From: Molossus alvarezi
Taxonomy: Eukaryota; Chordata; Mammalia; Chiroptera; Molossidae
Assembly (NCBI GenBank): GCA_037176705.1
Contig: CM073885.1
Span: forward strand, 149,262,579 to 149,326,578
Direction: 5' to 3'
DNA: 64,000 nt
Shown: positions 11,749 through 25,454 of the stretch, one piece after another
How the letters are laid out: every line of letters starts with the position of its first letter
Position numbering within the stretch: position 1 is the first letter of the stretch
Made by a program: the position numbers and the translations under genes
The notes under the pieces: generated by a model
Databases searched by the model: none
Seen by the model: the letters and a program-made list of their open reading frames with translations, nothing else
Told to the model about the DNA's origin: nothing

Positions 11749-13706
11749 CTCATAGGCACTTCCAGGAAAACAACACATATGCAGGGCTAAAAGGTAGTAT
11801 GTTGAAAGGCTGCCAAATCAACTAGTACAGGTTGACTTTCCTGGTCCCATAGGAAAGAAGGCAGACACCTGCATTTACTTACAACACTGTTTAACACTCC
11901 AATGTAAAGTATGCCCTGCACACCGGGCATAGTTAGTGTGTAAGTAATTGAAATGGATAGCCAGGTCCACTGCACAAGTGCATTTTCTCTAGAACACTCC
12001 TCTTGTCCTAATTCACAGAGGTGTTCAATGTGAAAAACCCTTGGTTTTGTCAGTGTCTTCCAATTCATGGATTTACTCCTTGCATGGAGACAACCAATGT
12101 TTCAACTACATCACTTTAGATGTGTTCAGTCTCACTGCTTCAAGAATGCACATGTGTGACACCAGTAGTTATCAGTCTTTCCATTGATTCCGTCTTGGCC
12201 ATACGTTGGTTCACTGTTCTGAGTAAGAATCATGTGAAACCAACTGCTACAGCAGAAACCAAGCTTTTTCCAAGGATCGCCTTCAAAAATGGGCTTCAAT
12301 CCGATCCAATCTCTGAAACCATGAACAACGCAGAACACAAAAAGGGATAACTTTTGATTCTACACATAAGTGTGCTCTGTCCTAGTTGTTCTTTCCATGA
12401 TATGACTGGATCTCCCTATAAAACGAGGAGAATGAATGTTAAAGTGTTCATGTTACTCAAGATCTGTGCATTAACTGAACCCAAATGGAAATATTCCTTC
12501 ATTCCAACAGTTGTTTGACTAGAACATGTGTGTTCACACTTTCCCTGCAAAGGTACTTAACTTCCCAGGGAAAAACATGCCACTGAGTGAATGTGGCCCC
12601 TGGCTCTCACAGAGTTTTGCCAAGAATTCAGTATATCCAAGACTGCACCAGCAAGTCTTGTGTCTCTTTGTCTGGAACAAAAGAAACTTACACTGAGAAG
12701 TTTAAGTGTGATTACACCTTTACAAATGGACATTTCTTAAACACTTAACCAAAACAACATATGCTTTGAGGATCCTCATGCTCTAGGCTTCATGGAAGCG
12801 ACTTTTGTGCCACTGAAGTGAAGAGTTCTAACACAATTCATTTGGAATAGGTTTGGTTTGTATACACTCCCCTACAAACAAAGTGGAGTGAAAAGTATGT
12901 CTAAGGACATATCAAAAGACAGGTTGCCACATTTCCTTACATGAATACTTTCCACAACTCTACTAAGAACACCTAATCTGAAAAACAGTACAACAGTGGT
13001 GGTTCCATTTCGTGTGAAGCGGGTATAGCCCTAGAATCTTTTTCTCAATATTTGGATATTATTTGAAGAAGGTTGTCTATTGGAACACAGTTCTTTGCAC
13101 AGAGAGCCACTAAACAGTCAATTGGACACTGCAACCGTAGTAAGGTTTCCATTCTGCTCTTGAACTGAATGTTATTACATTATTCTGCACAGAAAGAACA
13201 CCAGTCATGAACACTTTTGACTATGCCAGTGTAATTCCATAGGTGCTTCGGAGAAATAGTCTTGAAACTAGTGAATCCATGACCATTGTTCAAAGACTGA
13301 CACTCCCTCTTTTAAATGGATCACTTTTTTGTTCTAATGGCTGGAATAAGGGGATTGAGTACTTGTCAGTTATCAAGAAATAGGCTGAATGTGTCACAGG
13401 GAATTAGAAAGATCGGTTCAGGAGGTTCCATTCTTGAACAAGGTACAATTCCAGCATTTCACAATGATGGAAAGCGAGTACTTTGAATTCTCTGGAGAAA
13501 ACAGGTATCTACTCCTTATGTTTTTTGAGGAAATCGGTACAAACAGTGAAATGTATGATGGATCCAAGAATGACACTGATTCATTCGGTAACAACTTTAA
13601 AGAATGTGTGTAGAACTGAATAGGCTATCGATTTCCATGACCTGAACATTGCCCTAACCAATGTGTTTGATTTCTGCAGCCCAGCCTTTGTTGGATATCA
13701 AGATGA
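11749..13706 (+). repeat. Satellite unit 7 (type B)
   Basis: 29A 565C 971T 1137G 1161A 1298C, alternative 1486/1488, 1521T. Confidence 0.95.
13008..13024 (+). promoter_or_regulatory. CENP-B box, unit 7
   Basis: Intact 17-mer. Confidence 0.82.
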
Positions 13707-15664
13707 CTCATAGGCACTTCCAGGAAAACAACACATATGCAGGGCTAAAAGGTAGTACGTTGAAAGGCTGCCAAATCAACTAGTACAGGTTGACTTTCCT
13801 GGTCCCATAGGAAAGAAGGCAGACACCTGCATTTACTTACAACACTGTTTAACACTCCAATGTAAAGTATGCCCTGCACACCGGGCATAGTTAGTGTGTA
13901 AGTAATTGAAATGGATAGCCAGGTCCACTGCACAAGTGCATTTTCTCTAGAACACTCCTCTTGTCCTAATTCACAGAGGTGTTCAATGTGAAAAACCCTT
14001 GGTTTTGTCAGTGTCTTCCAATTCATGGATTTACTCCTTGCATGGAGACAACCAATGTTTCAACTACATCACTTTAGATGTGTTCAGTCTCACTGCTTCA
14101 AGAATGCACATGTGTGACACCAGTAGTTATCAGTCTTTCCATTGATTCCGTCTTGGCCATACGTTGGTTCACTGTTCTGAGTAAGAATCATGTGAAACCA
14201 ACTGCTACAGCAGAAACCAAGCTTTTTCCAAGGATCGCCTTCAAAAATGGGCTTCAATCCGATCCAATCTCTGAAACCATGAACAACGCAGAACACAAAA
14301 AGGGATAACTTTTGATTCTACACATAAGTGTGCTCTGTCCTAGTTGTTCTTTCCATGATATGACTGGATCTCCCTATAAAACGAGGAGAATGAATGTTAA
14401 AGTGTTCATGTTACTCAAGATCTGTGCATTAACTGAACCCAAATGGAAATATTCCTTCATTCCAACAGTTGTTTGACTAGAACATGTGTGTTCACACTTT
14501 CCCTGCAAAGGTACTTAACTTCCCAGGGAAAAACATGCCACTGAGTGAATGTGGCCCCTGGCTCTCACAGAGTTTTGCCAAGAATTCAGTATATCCAAGA
14601 CTGCACCAGCAAGTCTTGTGTCTCTTTGTCTGGAACAAAAGAAACTTACACTGAGAAGTTTAAGTGTGATTACACCGTTACAAATGGACATTTCTTAAAC
14701 ACTTAACCAAAACAACATATGCTTTGAGGATCCTCATGCTCTAGGCTTCATGGAAGCGACTTTTGTGCCACTGAAGTGAAGAGTTCTAACACAATTCATT
14801 TGGAATAGGTTTGGTTTGTATACACTCCCCTACAAACAAAGTAGAGTGAAAAGTATGTCTAAGGACCTATCAAAAGACAGGTTGCCACATTTCCTTACAT
14901 GAATACTTTCCACAACTCTACTAAGAACACCTAATCTGAAAAACAGTACAACAGTGGTGGTTCCATTTCGTGTGAAGCGGGTATAGCCCTAGAATCTTTT
15001 TCTCAATATTTGGATATTATTTGAAGAAGGTTGTCTATTGGAACACAGTTCTTTGCACAGAGAGCCACTAAACAGTCAATTGGACACTGCAACCGTAGTA
15101 AGGTTTCCATTCTGCTCTTGAACTGAATGTTATTACATTATTCTGCACAGAAAGAACACCAGTCATGAACACTTTTGACTATGCCAGTGTATTCCCATAG
15201 GTGCTTCGGAGAAATAGTCTTGAAACAAGTGAATCCATGACCATTGTTCAAAGACTGACACTCCCTCTTTTAAATGGATCACTTTTTTGTTCTAATGGCT
15301 GGAATAAGGGGATTGAGTACTTGTCAGTTATCAAGAAATAGGCTGAATGTGTCACAGGGAATTAGAAAGATCGGTTCAGGAGGTTCCATTCTTGAACAAG
15401 GTACAATTCCAGCATTTCACAATGATGGAAAGCGAGTACTTTGAATTCTCTGGAGAAAACAGGTATCTACTCCTTATGTTTTTTGAGGAAATCGGTACAA
15501 ACAGTGAAATGTATGATGGATCCAAGAATGACACTGATTCATTCGGTAACAACTTTAAAGAATGTGTGTAGAACTGAATAGGCTATCGATTTCCATGACC
15601 TGAACATTGCCCTAACCAATGTGTTTGATTTCTGCAGCCCAGCCTTTGTTGGATATCAAGATGA
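13707..15664 (+). repeat. Satellite unit 8 (type C)
   Basis: 29A 52C 565C 971G 1137A 1161C 1298C 1521A. Confidence 0.95.
14966..14982 (+). promoter_or_regulatory. CENP-B box, unit 8
   Basis: Intact 17-mer. Confidence 0.82.
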
Positions 15665-17622
15665 CTCATAGGCACTTCCAGGAAAACAACACATATGCAG
15701 GGCTAAAAGGTAGTATGTTGAAAGGCTGCCAAATCAACTAGTACAGGTTGACTTTCCTGGTCCCATAGGAAAGAAGGCAGACACCTGCATTTACTTACAA
15801 CACTGTTTAACACTCCAATGTAAAGTATGCCCTGCACACCGGGCATAGTTAGTGTGTAAGTAATTGAAATGGATAGCCAGGTCCACTGCACAAGTGCATT
15901 TTCTCTAGAACACTCCTCTTGTCCTAATTCACAGAGGTGTTCAATGTGAAAAACCCTTGGTTTTGTCAGTGTCTTCCAATTCATGGATTTACTCCTTGCA
16001 TGGAGACAACCAATGTTTCAACTACATCACTTTAGATGTGTTCAGTCTCACTGCTTCAAGAATGCACATGTGTGACACCAGTAGTTATCAGTCTTTCCAT
16101 TGATTCCGTCTTGGCCATACGTTGGTTCACTGTTCTGAGTAAGAATCATGTGAAACCAACTGCTACAGCAGAAACCAAGCTTTTTCCAAGGATCGCCTTC
16201 AAAAATGGGCTTCAATCCGATCCAATCTGTGAAACCATGAACAACGCAGAACACAAAAAGGGATAACTTTTGATTCTACACATAAGTGTGCTCTGTCCTA
16301 GTTGTTCTTTCCATGATATGACTGGATCTCCCTATAAAACGAGGAGAATGAATGTTAAAGTGTTCATGTTACTCAAGATCTGTGCATTAACTGAACCCAA
16401 ATGGAAATATTCCTTCATTCCAACAGTTGTTTGACTAGAACATGTGTGTTCACACTTTCCCTGCAAAGGTACTTAACTTCCCAGGGAAAAACATGCCACT
16501 GAGTGAATGTGGCCCCTGGCTCTCACAGAGTTTTGCCAAGAATTCAGTATATCCAAGACTGCACCAGCAAGTCTTGTGTCTCTTTGTCTGGAACAAAAGA
16601 AACTTACACTGAGAAGTTTAAGTGTGATTACACCTTTACAAATGGACATTTCTTAAACACTTAACCAAAACAACATATGCTTTGAGGATCCTCATGCTCT
16701 AGGCTTCATGGAAGCGACTTTTGTGCCACTGAAGTGAAGAGTTCTAACACAATTCATTTGGAATAGGTTTGGTTTGTATACACTCCCCTACAAACAAAGT
16801 GGAGTGAAAAGTATGTCTAAGGACATATCAAAAGACAGGTTGCCACATTTCCTTACATGAATACTTTCCACAACTCTACTAAGAACACCTAATCTGAAAA
16901 ACAGTACAACAGTGGTGGTTCCATTTCGTGTGAAGCGGGTATAGCCCTAGAATCTTTTTCTCAATATTTGGATATTATTTGAAGAAGGTTGTCTATTGGA
17001 ACACAGTTCTTTGCACAGAGAGCCACTAAACAGTCAATTGGACACTGCAACCGTAGTAAGGTTTCCATTCTGCTCTTGAACTGAATGTTATTACATTATT
17101 CTGCACAGAAAGAACACCAGTCATGAACACTTTTGACTATGCCAGTGTATTCCCATAGGTGCTTCGGAGAAATAGTCTTGAAACTAGTGAATCCATGACC
17201 ATTGTTCAAAGACTGACACTCCCTCTTTTAAATGGATCACTTTTTTGTTCTAATGGCTGGAATAAGGGGATTGAGTACTTGTCAGTTATCAAGAAATAGG
17301 CTGAATGTGTCACAGGGAATTAGAAAGATCGGTTCAGGAGGTTCCATTCTTGAACAAGGTACAATTCCAGCATTTCACAATGATGGAAAGCGAGTACTTT
17401 GAATTCTCTGGAGAAAACAGGTATCTACTCCTTATGTTTTTTGAGGAAATCGGTACAAACAGTGAAATGTATGATGGATCCAAGAATGACACTGATTCAT
17501 TCGGTAACAACTTTAAAGAATGTGTGTAGAACTGAATAGGCTATCGATTTCCATGACCTGAACATTGCCCTAACCAATGTGTTTGATTTCTGCAGCCCAG
17601 CCTTTGTTGGATATCAAGATGA
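15665..17622 (+). repeat. Satellite unit 9 (type A)
   Basis: 29A 565G 971T 1137G 1161A 1298C 1521T. Confidence 0.95.
16924..16940 (+). promoter_or_regulatory. CENP-B box, unit 9
   Basis: Intact 17-mer. Confidence 0.82.
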
Positions 17623-19580
17623 CTCATAGGCACTTCCAGGAAAACAACACATATGCAGGGCTAAAAGGTAGTATGTTGAAAGGCTGCCAAATCAACTAGT
17701 ACAGGTTGACTTTCCTGGTCCCATAGGAAAGAAGGCAGACACCTGCATTTACTTACAACACTGTTTAACACTCCAATGTAAAGTATGCCCTGCACACCGG
17801 GCATAGTTAGTGTGTAAGTAATTGAAATGGATAGCCAGGTCCACTGCACAAGTGCATTTTCTCTAGAACACTCCTCTTGTCCTAATTCACAGAGGTGTTC
17901 AATGTGAAAAACCCTTGGTTTTGTCAGTGTCTTCCAATTCATTGATTTACTCCTTGCATGGAGACAACCAATGTTTCAACTACATCACTTTAGATGTGTT
18001 CAGTCTCACTGCTTCAAGAATGCACATGTGTGACACCAGTAGTTATCAGTCTTTCCATTGATTCCGTCTTGGCCATACGTTGGTTCACTGTTCTGAGTAA
18101 GAATCATGTGAAACCAACTGCTACAGCAGAAACCAAGCTTTTTCCAAGGATCGCCTTCAAAAATGGGCTTCAATCCGATCCAATCTCTGAAACCATGAAC
18201 AACGCAGAACACAAAAAGGGATAACTTTTGATTCTACACATAAGTGTGCTCTGTCCTAGTTGTTCTTTCCATGATATGACTGGATCTCCCTATAAAACGA
18301 GGAGAATGAATGTTAAAGTGTTCATGTTACTCAAGATCTGTGCATTAACTGAACCCAAATGGAAATATTCCTTCATTCCAACAGTTGTTTGACTAGAACA
18401 TGTGTGTTCACACTTTCCCTGCAAAGGTACTTAACTTCCCAGGGAAAAACATGCCACTGAGTGAATGTGGCCCCTGGCTCTCACAGAGTTTTGCCAAGAA
18501 TTCAGTATATCCAAGACTGCACCAGCAAGTCTTGTGTCTCTTTGTCTGGAACAAAAGAAACTTACACTGAGAAGTTTAAGTGTGATTACACCTTTACAAA
18601 TGGACATTTCTTAAACACTTAACCAAAACAACATATGCTTTGAGGATCCTCATGCTCTAGGCTTCATGGAAGCGACTTTTGTGCCACTGAAGTGAAGAGT
18701 TCTAACACAATTCATTTGGAATAGGTTTGGTTTGTATACACTCCCCTACAAACAAAGTGGAGTGAAAAGTATGTCTAAGGACATATCAAAAGACAGGTTG
18801 CCACATTTCCTTACATGAATACTTTCCACAACTCTACTAAGAACACCTAATCTGAAAAACAGTACAACAGTGGTGGTTCCATTTCGTGTGAAGCGGGTAT
18901 AGCCCTAGAATCTTTTTCTCAATATTTGGATATTATTTGAAGAAGGTTGTCTATTGGAACACAGTTCTTTGCACAGAGAGCCACTAAACAGTCAATTGGA
19001 CACTGCAACCGTAGTAAGGTTTCCATTCTGCTCTTGAACTGAATGTTATTACATTATTCTGCACAGAAAGAACACCAGTCATGAACACTTTTGACTATGC
19101 CAGTGTAATTCCATAGGTGCTTCGGAGAAATAGTCTTGAAACTAGTGAATCCATGACCATTGTTCAAAGACTGACACTCCCTCTTTTAAATGGATCACTT
19201 TTTTGTTCTAATGGCTGGAATAAGGGGATTGAGTACTTGTCAGTTATCAAGAAATAGGCTGAATGTGTCACAGGGAATTAGAAAGATCGGTTCAGGAGGT
19301 TCCATTCTTGAACAAGGTACAATTCCAGCATTTCACAATGATGGAAAGCGAGTACTTTGAATTCTCTGGAGAAAACAGGTATCTACTCCTTATGTTTTTT
19401 GAGGAAATCGGTACAAACAGTGAAATGTATGATGGATCCAAGAATGACACTGATTCATTCGGTAACAACTTTAAAGAATGTGTGTAGAACTGAATAGGCT
19501 ATCGATTTCCATGACCTGAACATTGCCCTAACCAATGTGTTTGATTTCTGCAGCCCAGCCTTTGTTGGATATCAAGATGA
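17623..19580 (+). repeat. Satellite unit 10 (type B)
   Basis: 29A 565C 971T 1137G 1161A 1298C, alternative 1486/1488, 1521T. Private G to T at 17943. Confidence 0.95.
18882..18898 (+). promoter_or_regulatory. CENP-B box, unit 10
   Basis: Intact 17-mer. Confidence 0.82.
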
Positions 19581-21538
19581 CTCATAGGCACTTCCAGGAA
19601 AACAACACATATGCAGGGCTAAAAGGTAGTACGTTGAAAGGCTGCCAAATCAACTAGTACAGGTTGACTTTCCTGGTCCCATAGGAAAGAAGGCAGACAC
19701 CTGCATTTACTTACAACACTGTTTAACACTCCAATGTAAAGTATGCCCTGCACACCGGGCATAGTTAGTGTGTAAGTAATTGAAATGGATAGCCAGGTCC
19801 ACTGCACAAGTGCATTTTCTCTAGAACACTCCTCTTGTCCTAATTCACAGAGGTGTTCAATGTGAAAAACCCTTGGTTTTGTCAGTGTCTTCCAATTCAT
19901 GGATTTACTCCTTGCATGGAGACAACCAATGTTTCAACTACATCACTTTAGATGTGTTCAGTCTCACTGCTTCAAGAATGCACATGTGTGACACCAGTAG
20001 TTATCAGTCTTTCCATTGATTCCGTCTTGGCCATACGTTGGTTCACTGTTCTGAGTAAGAATCATGTGAAACCAACTGCTACAGCAGAAACCAAGCTTTT
20101 TCCAAGGATCGCCTTCAAAAATGGGCTTCAATCCGATCCAATCTCTGAAACCATGAACAACGCAGAACACAAAAAGGGATAACTTTTGATTCTACACATA
20201 AGTGTGCTCTGTCCTAGTTGTTCTTTCCATGATATGACTGGATCTCCCTATAAAACGAGGAGAATGAATGTTAAAGTGTTCATGTTACTCAAGATCTGTG
20301 CATTAACTGAACCCAAATGGAAATATTCCTTCATTCCAACAGTTGTTTGACTAGAACATGTGTGTTCACACTTTCCCTGCAAAGGTACTTAACTTCCCAG
20401 GGAAAAACATGCCACTGAGTGAATGTGGCCCCTGGCTCTCACAGAGTTTTGCCAAGAATTCAGTATATCCAAGACTGCACCAGCAAGTCTTGTGTCTCTT
20501 TGTCTGGAACAAAAGAAACTTACACTGAGAAGTTTAAGTGTGATTACACCGTTACAAATGGACATTTCTTAAACACTTAACCAAAACAACATATGCTTTG
20601 AGGATCCTCATGCTCTAGGCTTCATGGAAGCGACTTTTGTGCCACTGAAGTGAAGAGTTCTAACACAATTCATTTGGAATAGGTTTGGTTTGTATACACT
20701 CCCCTACAAACAAAGTAGAGTGAAAAGTATGTCTAAGGACCTATCAAAAGACAGGTTGCCACATTTCCTTACATGAATACTTTCCACAACTCTACTAAGA
20801 ACACCTAATCTGAAAAACAGTACAACAGTGGTGGTTCCATTTCGTGTGAAGCGGGTATAGCCCTAGAATCTTTTTCTCAATATTTGGATATTATTTGAAG
20901 AAGGTTGTCTATTGGAACACAGTTCTTTGCACAGAGAGCCACTAAACAGTCAATTGGACACTGCAACCGTAGTAAGGTTTCCATTCTGCTCTTGAACTGA
21001 ATGTTATTACATTATTCTGCACAGAAAGAACACCAGTCATGAACACTTTTGACTATGCCAGTGTATTCCCATAGGTGCTTCGGAGAAATAGTCTTGAAAC
21101 AAGTGAATCCATGACCATTGTTCAAAGACTGACACTCCCTCTTTTAAATGGATCACTTTTTTGTTCTAATGGCTGGAATAAGGGGATTGAGTACTTGTCA
21201 GTTATCAAGAAATAGGCTGAATGTGTCACAGGGAATTAGAAAGATCGGTTCAGGAGGTTCCATTCTTGAACAAGGTACAATTCCAGCATTTCACAATGAT
21301 GGAAAGCGAGTACTTTGAATTCTCTGGAGAAAACAGGTATCTACTCCTTATGTTTTTTGAGGAAATCGGTACAAACAGTGAAATGTATGATGGATCCAAG
21401 AATGACACTGATTCATTCGGTAACAACTTTAAAGAATGTGTGTAGAACTGAATAGGCTATCGATTTCCATGACCTGAACATTGCCCTAACCAATGTGTTT
21501 GATTTCTGCAGCCCAGCCTTTGTTGGATATCAAGATGA
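19581..21538 (+). repeat. Satellite unit 11 (type C)
   Basis: 29A 52C 565C 971G 1137A 1161C 1298C 1521A. Confidence 0.95.
20840..20856 (+). promoter_or_regulatory. CENP-B box, unit 11
   Basis: Intact 17-mer. Confidence 0.82.
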
Positions 21539-23496
21539 CTCATAGGCACTTCCAGGAAAACAACACATATGCAGGGCTAAAAGGTAGTATGTTGAAAGGC
21601 TGCCAAATCAACTAGTACAGGTTGACTTTCCTGGTCCCATAGGAAAGAAGGCAGACACCTGCATTTACTTACAACACTGTTTAACACTCCAATGTAAAGT
21701 ATGCCCTGCACACCGGGCATAGTTAGTGTGTAAGTAATTGAAATGGATAGCCAGGTCCACTGCACAAGTGCATTTTCTCTAGAACACTCCTCTTGTCCTA
21801 ATTCACAGAGGTGTTCAATGTGAAAAACCCTTGGTTTTGTCAGTGTCTTCCAATTCATGGATTTACTCCTTGCATGGAGACAACCAATGTTTCAACTACA
21901 TCACTTTAGATGTGTTCAGTCTCACTGCTTCAAGAATGCACATGTGTGACACCAGTAGTTATCAGTCTTTCCATTGATTCCGTCTTGGCCATACGTTGGT
22001 TCACTGTTCTGAGTAAGAATCATGTGAAACCAACTGCTACAGCAGAAACCAAGCTTTTTCCAAGGATCGCCTTCAAAAATGGGCTTCAATCCGATCCAAT
22101 CTGTGAAACCATGAACAACGCAGAACACAAAAAGGGATAACTTTTGATTCTACACATAAGTGTGCTCTGTCCTAGTTGTTCTTTCCATGATATGACTGGA
22201 TCTCCCTATAAAACGAGGAGAATGAATGTTAAAGTGTTCATGTTACTCAAGATCTGTGCATTAACTGAACCCAAATGGAAATATTCCTTCATTCCAACAG
22301 TTGTTTGACTAGAACATGTGTGTTCACACTTTCCCTGCAAAGGTACTTAACTTCCCAGGGAAAAACATGCCACTGAGTGAATGTGGCCCCTGGCTCTCAC
22401 AGAGTTTTGCCAAGAATTCAGTATATCCAAGACTGCACCAGCAAGTCTTGTGTCTCTTTGTCTGGAACAAAAGAAACTTACACTGAGAAGTTTAAGTGTG
22501 ATTACACCTTTACAAATGGACATTTCTTAAACACTTAACCAAAACAACATATGCTTTGAGGATCCTCATGCTCTAGGCTTCATGGAAGCGACTTTTGTGC
22601 CACTGAAGTGAAGAGTTCTAACACAATTCATTTGGAATAGGTTTGGTTTGTATACACTCCCCTACAAACAAAGTGGAGTGAAAAGTATGTCTAAGGACAT
22701 ATCAAAAGACAGGTTGCCACATTTCCTTACATGAATACTTTCCACAACTCTACTAAGAACACCTAATCTGAAAAACAGTACAACAGTGGTGGTTCCATTT
22801 CGTGTGAAGCGGGTATAGCCCTAGAATCTTTTTCTCAATATTTGGATATTATTTGAAGAAGGTTGTCTATTGGAACACAGTTCTTTGCACAGAGAGCCAC
22901 TAAACAGTCAATTGGACACTGCAACCGTAGTAAGGTTTCCATTCTGCTCTTGAACTGAATGTTATTACATTATTCTGCACAGAAAGAACACCAGTCATGA
23001 ACACTTTTGACTATGCCAGTGTATTCCCATAGGTGCTTCGGAGAAATAGTCTTGAAACTAGTGAATCCATGACCATTGTTCAAAGACTGACACTCCCTCT
23101 TTTAAATGGATCACTTTTTTGTTCTAATGGCTGGAATAAGGGGATTGAGTACTTGTCAGTTATCAAGAAATAGGCTGAATGTGTCACAGGGAATTAGAAA
23201 GATCGGTTCAGGAGGTTCCATTCTTGAACAAGGTACAATTCCAGCATTTCACAATGATGGAAAGCGAGTACTTTGAATTCTCTGGAGAAAACAGGTATCT
23301 ACTCCTTATGTTTTTTGAGGAAATCGGTACAAACAGTGAAATGTATGATGGATCCAAGAATGACACTGATTCATTCGGTAACAACTTTAAAGAATGTGTG
23401 TAGAACTGAATAGGCTATCGATTTCCATGACCTGAACATTGCCCTAACCAATGTGTTTGATTTCTGCAGCCCAGCCTTTGTTGGATATCAAGATGA
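21539..23496 (+). repeat. Satellite unit 12 (type A)
   Basis: 29A 565G 971T 1137G 1161A 1298C 1521T. Confidence 0.95.
22798..22814 (+). promoter_or_regulatory. CENP-B box, unit 12
   Basis: Intact 17-mer. Confidence 0.82.
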
Positions 23497-25454
23497 CTCA
23501 TAGGCACTTCCAGGAAAACAACACATATGCAGGGCTAAAAGGTAGTATGTTGAAAGGCTGCCAAATCAACTAGTACAGGTTGACTTTCCTGGTCCCATAG
23601 GAAAGAAGGCAGACACCTGCATTTACTTACAACACTGTTTAACACTCCAATGTAAAGTATGCCCTGCACACCGGGCATAGTTAGTGTGTAAGTAATTGAA
23701 ATGGATAGCCAGGTCCACTGCACAAGTGCATTTTCTCTAGAACACTCCTCTTGTCCTAATTCACAGAGGTGTTCAATGTGAAAAACCCTTGGTTTTGTCA
23801 GTGTCTTCCAATTCATGGATTTACTCCTTGCATGGAGACAACCAATGTTTCAACTACATCACTTTAGATGTGTTCAGTCTCACTGCTTCAAGAATGCACA
23901 TGTGTGACACCAGTAGTTATCAGTCTTTCCATTGATTCCGTCTTGGCCATACGTTGGTTCACTGTTCTGAGTAAGAATCATGTGAAACCAACTGCTACAG
24001 CAGAAACCAAGCTTTTTCCAAGGATCGCCTTCAAAAATGGGCTTCAATCCGATCCAATCTCTGAAACCATGAACAACGCAGAACACAAAAAGGGATAACT
24101 TTTGATTCTACACATAAGTGTGCTCTGTCCTAGTTGTTCTTTCCATGATATGACTGGATCTCCCTATAAAACGAGGAGAATGAATGTTAAAGTGTTCATG
24201 TTACTCAAGATCTGTGCATTAACTGAACCCAAATGGAAATATTCCTTCATTCCAACAGTTGTTTGACTAGAACATGTGTGTTCACACTTTCCCTGCAAAG
24301 GTACTTAACTTCCCAGGGAAAAACATGCCACTGAGTGAATGTGGCCCCTGGCTCTCACAGAGTTTTGCCAAGAATTCAGTATATCCAAGACTGCACCAGC
24401 AAGTCTTGTGTCTCTTTGTCTGGAACAAAAGAAACTTACACTGAGAAGTTTAAGTGTGATTACACCTTTACAAATGGACATTTCTTAAACACTTAACCAA
24501 AACAACATATGCTTTGAGGATCCTCATGCTCTAGGCTTCATGGAAGCGACTTTTGTGCCACTGAAGTGAAGAGTTCTAACACAATTCATTTGGAATAGGT
24601 TTGGTTTGTATACACTCCCCTACAAACAAAGTGGAGTGAAAAGTATGTCTAAGGACATATCAAAAGACAGGTTGCCACATTTCCTTACATGAATACTTTC
24701 CACAACTCTACTAAGAACACCTAATCTGAAAAACAGTACAACAGTGGTGGTTCCATTTCGTGTGAAGCGGGTATAGCCCTAGAATCTTTTTCTCAATATT
24801 TGGATATTATTTGAAGAAGGTTGTCTATTGGAACACAGTTCTTTGCACAGAGAGCCACTAAACAGTCAATTGGACACTGCAACCGTAGTAAGGTTTCCAT
24901 TCTGCTCTTGAACTGAATGTTATTACATTATTCTGCACAGAAAGAACACCAGTCATGAACACTTTTGACTATGCCAGTGTAATTCCATAGGTGCTTCGGA
25001 GAAATAGTCTTGAAACTAGTGAATCCATGACCATTGTTCAAAGACTGACACTCCCTCTTTTAAATGGATCACTTTTTTGTTCTAATGGCTGGAATAAGGG
25101 GATTGAGTACTTGTCAGTTATCAAGAAATAGGCTGAATGTGTCACAGGGAATTAGAAAGATCGGTTCAGGAGGTTCCATTCTTGAACAAGGTACAATTCC
25201 AGCATTTCACAATGATGGAAAGCGAGTACTTTGAATTCTCTGGAGAAAACAGGTATCTACTCCTTATGTTTTTTGAGGAAATCGGTACAAACAGTGAAAT
25301 GTATGATGGATCCAAGAATGACACTGATTCATTCGGTAACAACTTTAAAGAATGTGTGTAGAACTGAATAGGCTATCGATTTCCATGACCTGAACATTGC
25401 CCTAACCAATGTGTTTGATTTCTGCAGCCCAGCCTTTGTTGGATATCAAGATGA
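23497..25454 (+). repeat. Satellite unit 13 (type B)
   Basis: 29A 565C 971T 1137G 1161A 1298C, alternative 1486/1488, 1521T. Confidence 0.95.
24756..24772 (+). promoter_or_regulatory. CENP-B box, unit 13
   Basis: Intact 17-mer. Confidence 0.82.

Larger units (their letters stand above)
9791..15664 (+). repeat. Trimer ABC, copy 2, first unit chimeric
   Basis: Units 6, 7 and 8. Units 7 and 8 are ordinary B and C types. Unit 6 holds the A position but has a left part unlike A (701G, 971G, 1137A) and a right part like A (1161A, 1298C, 1521T). Confidence 0.85.
15665..21538 (+). repeat. Trimer ABC, copy 3
   Basis: Units 9, 10 and 11 match A, B and C at every diagnostic site. The one private change I found is G to T at 17943 in unit 10. 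Confidence 0.88.
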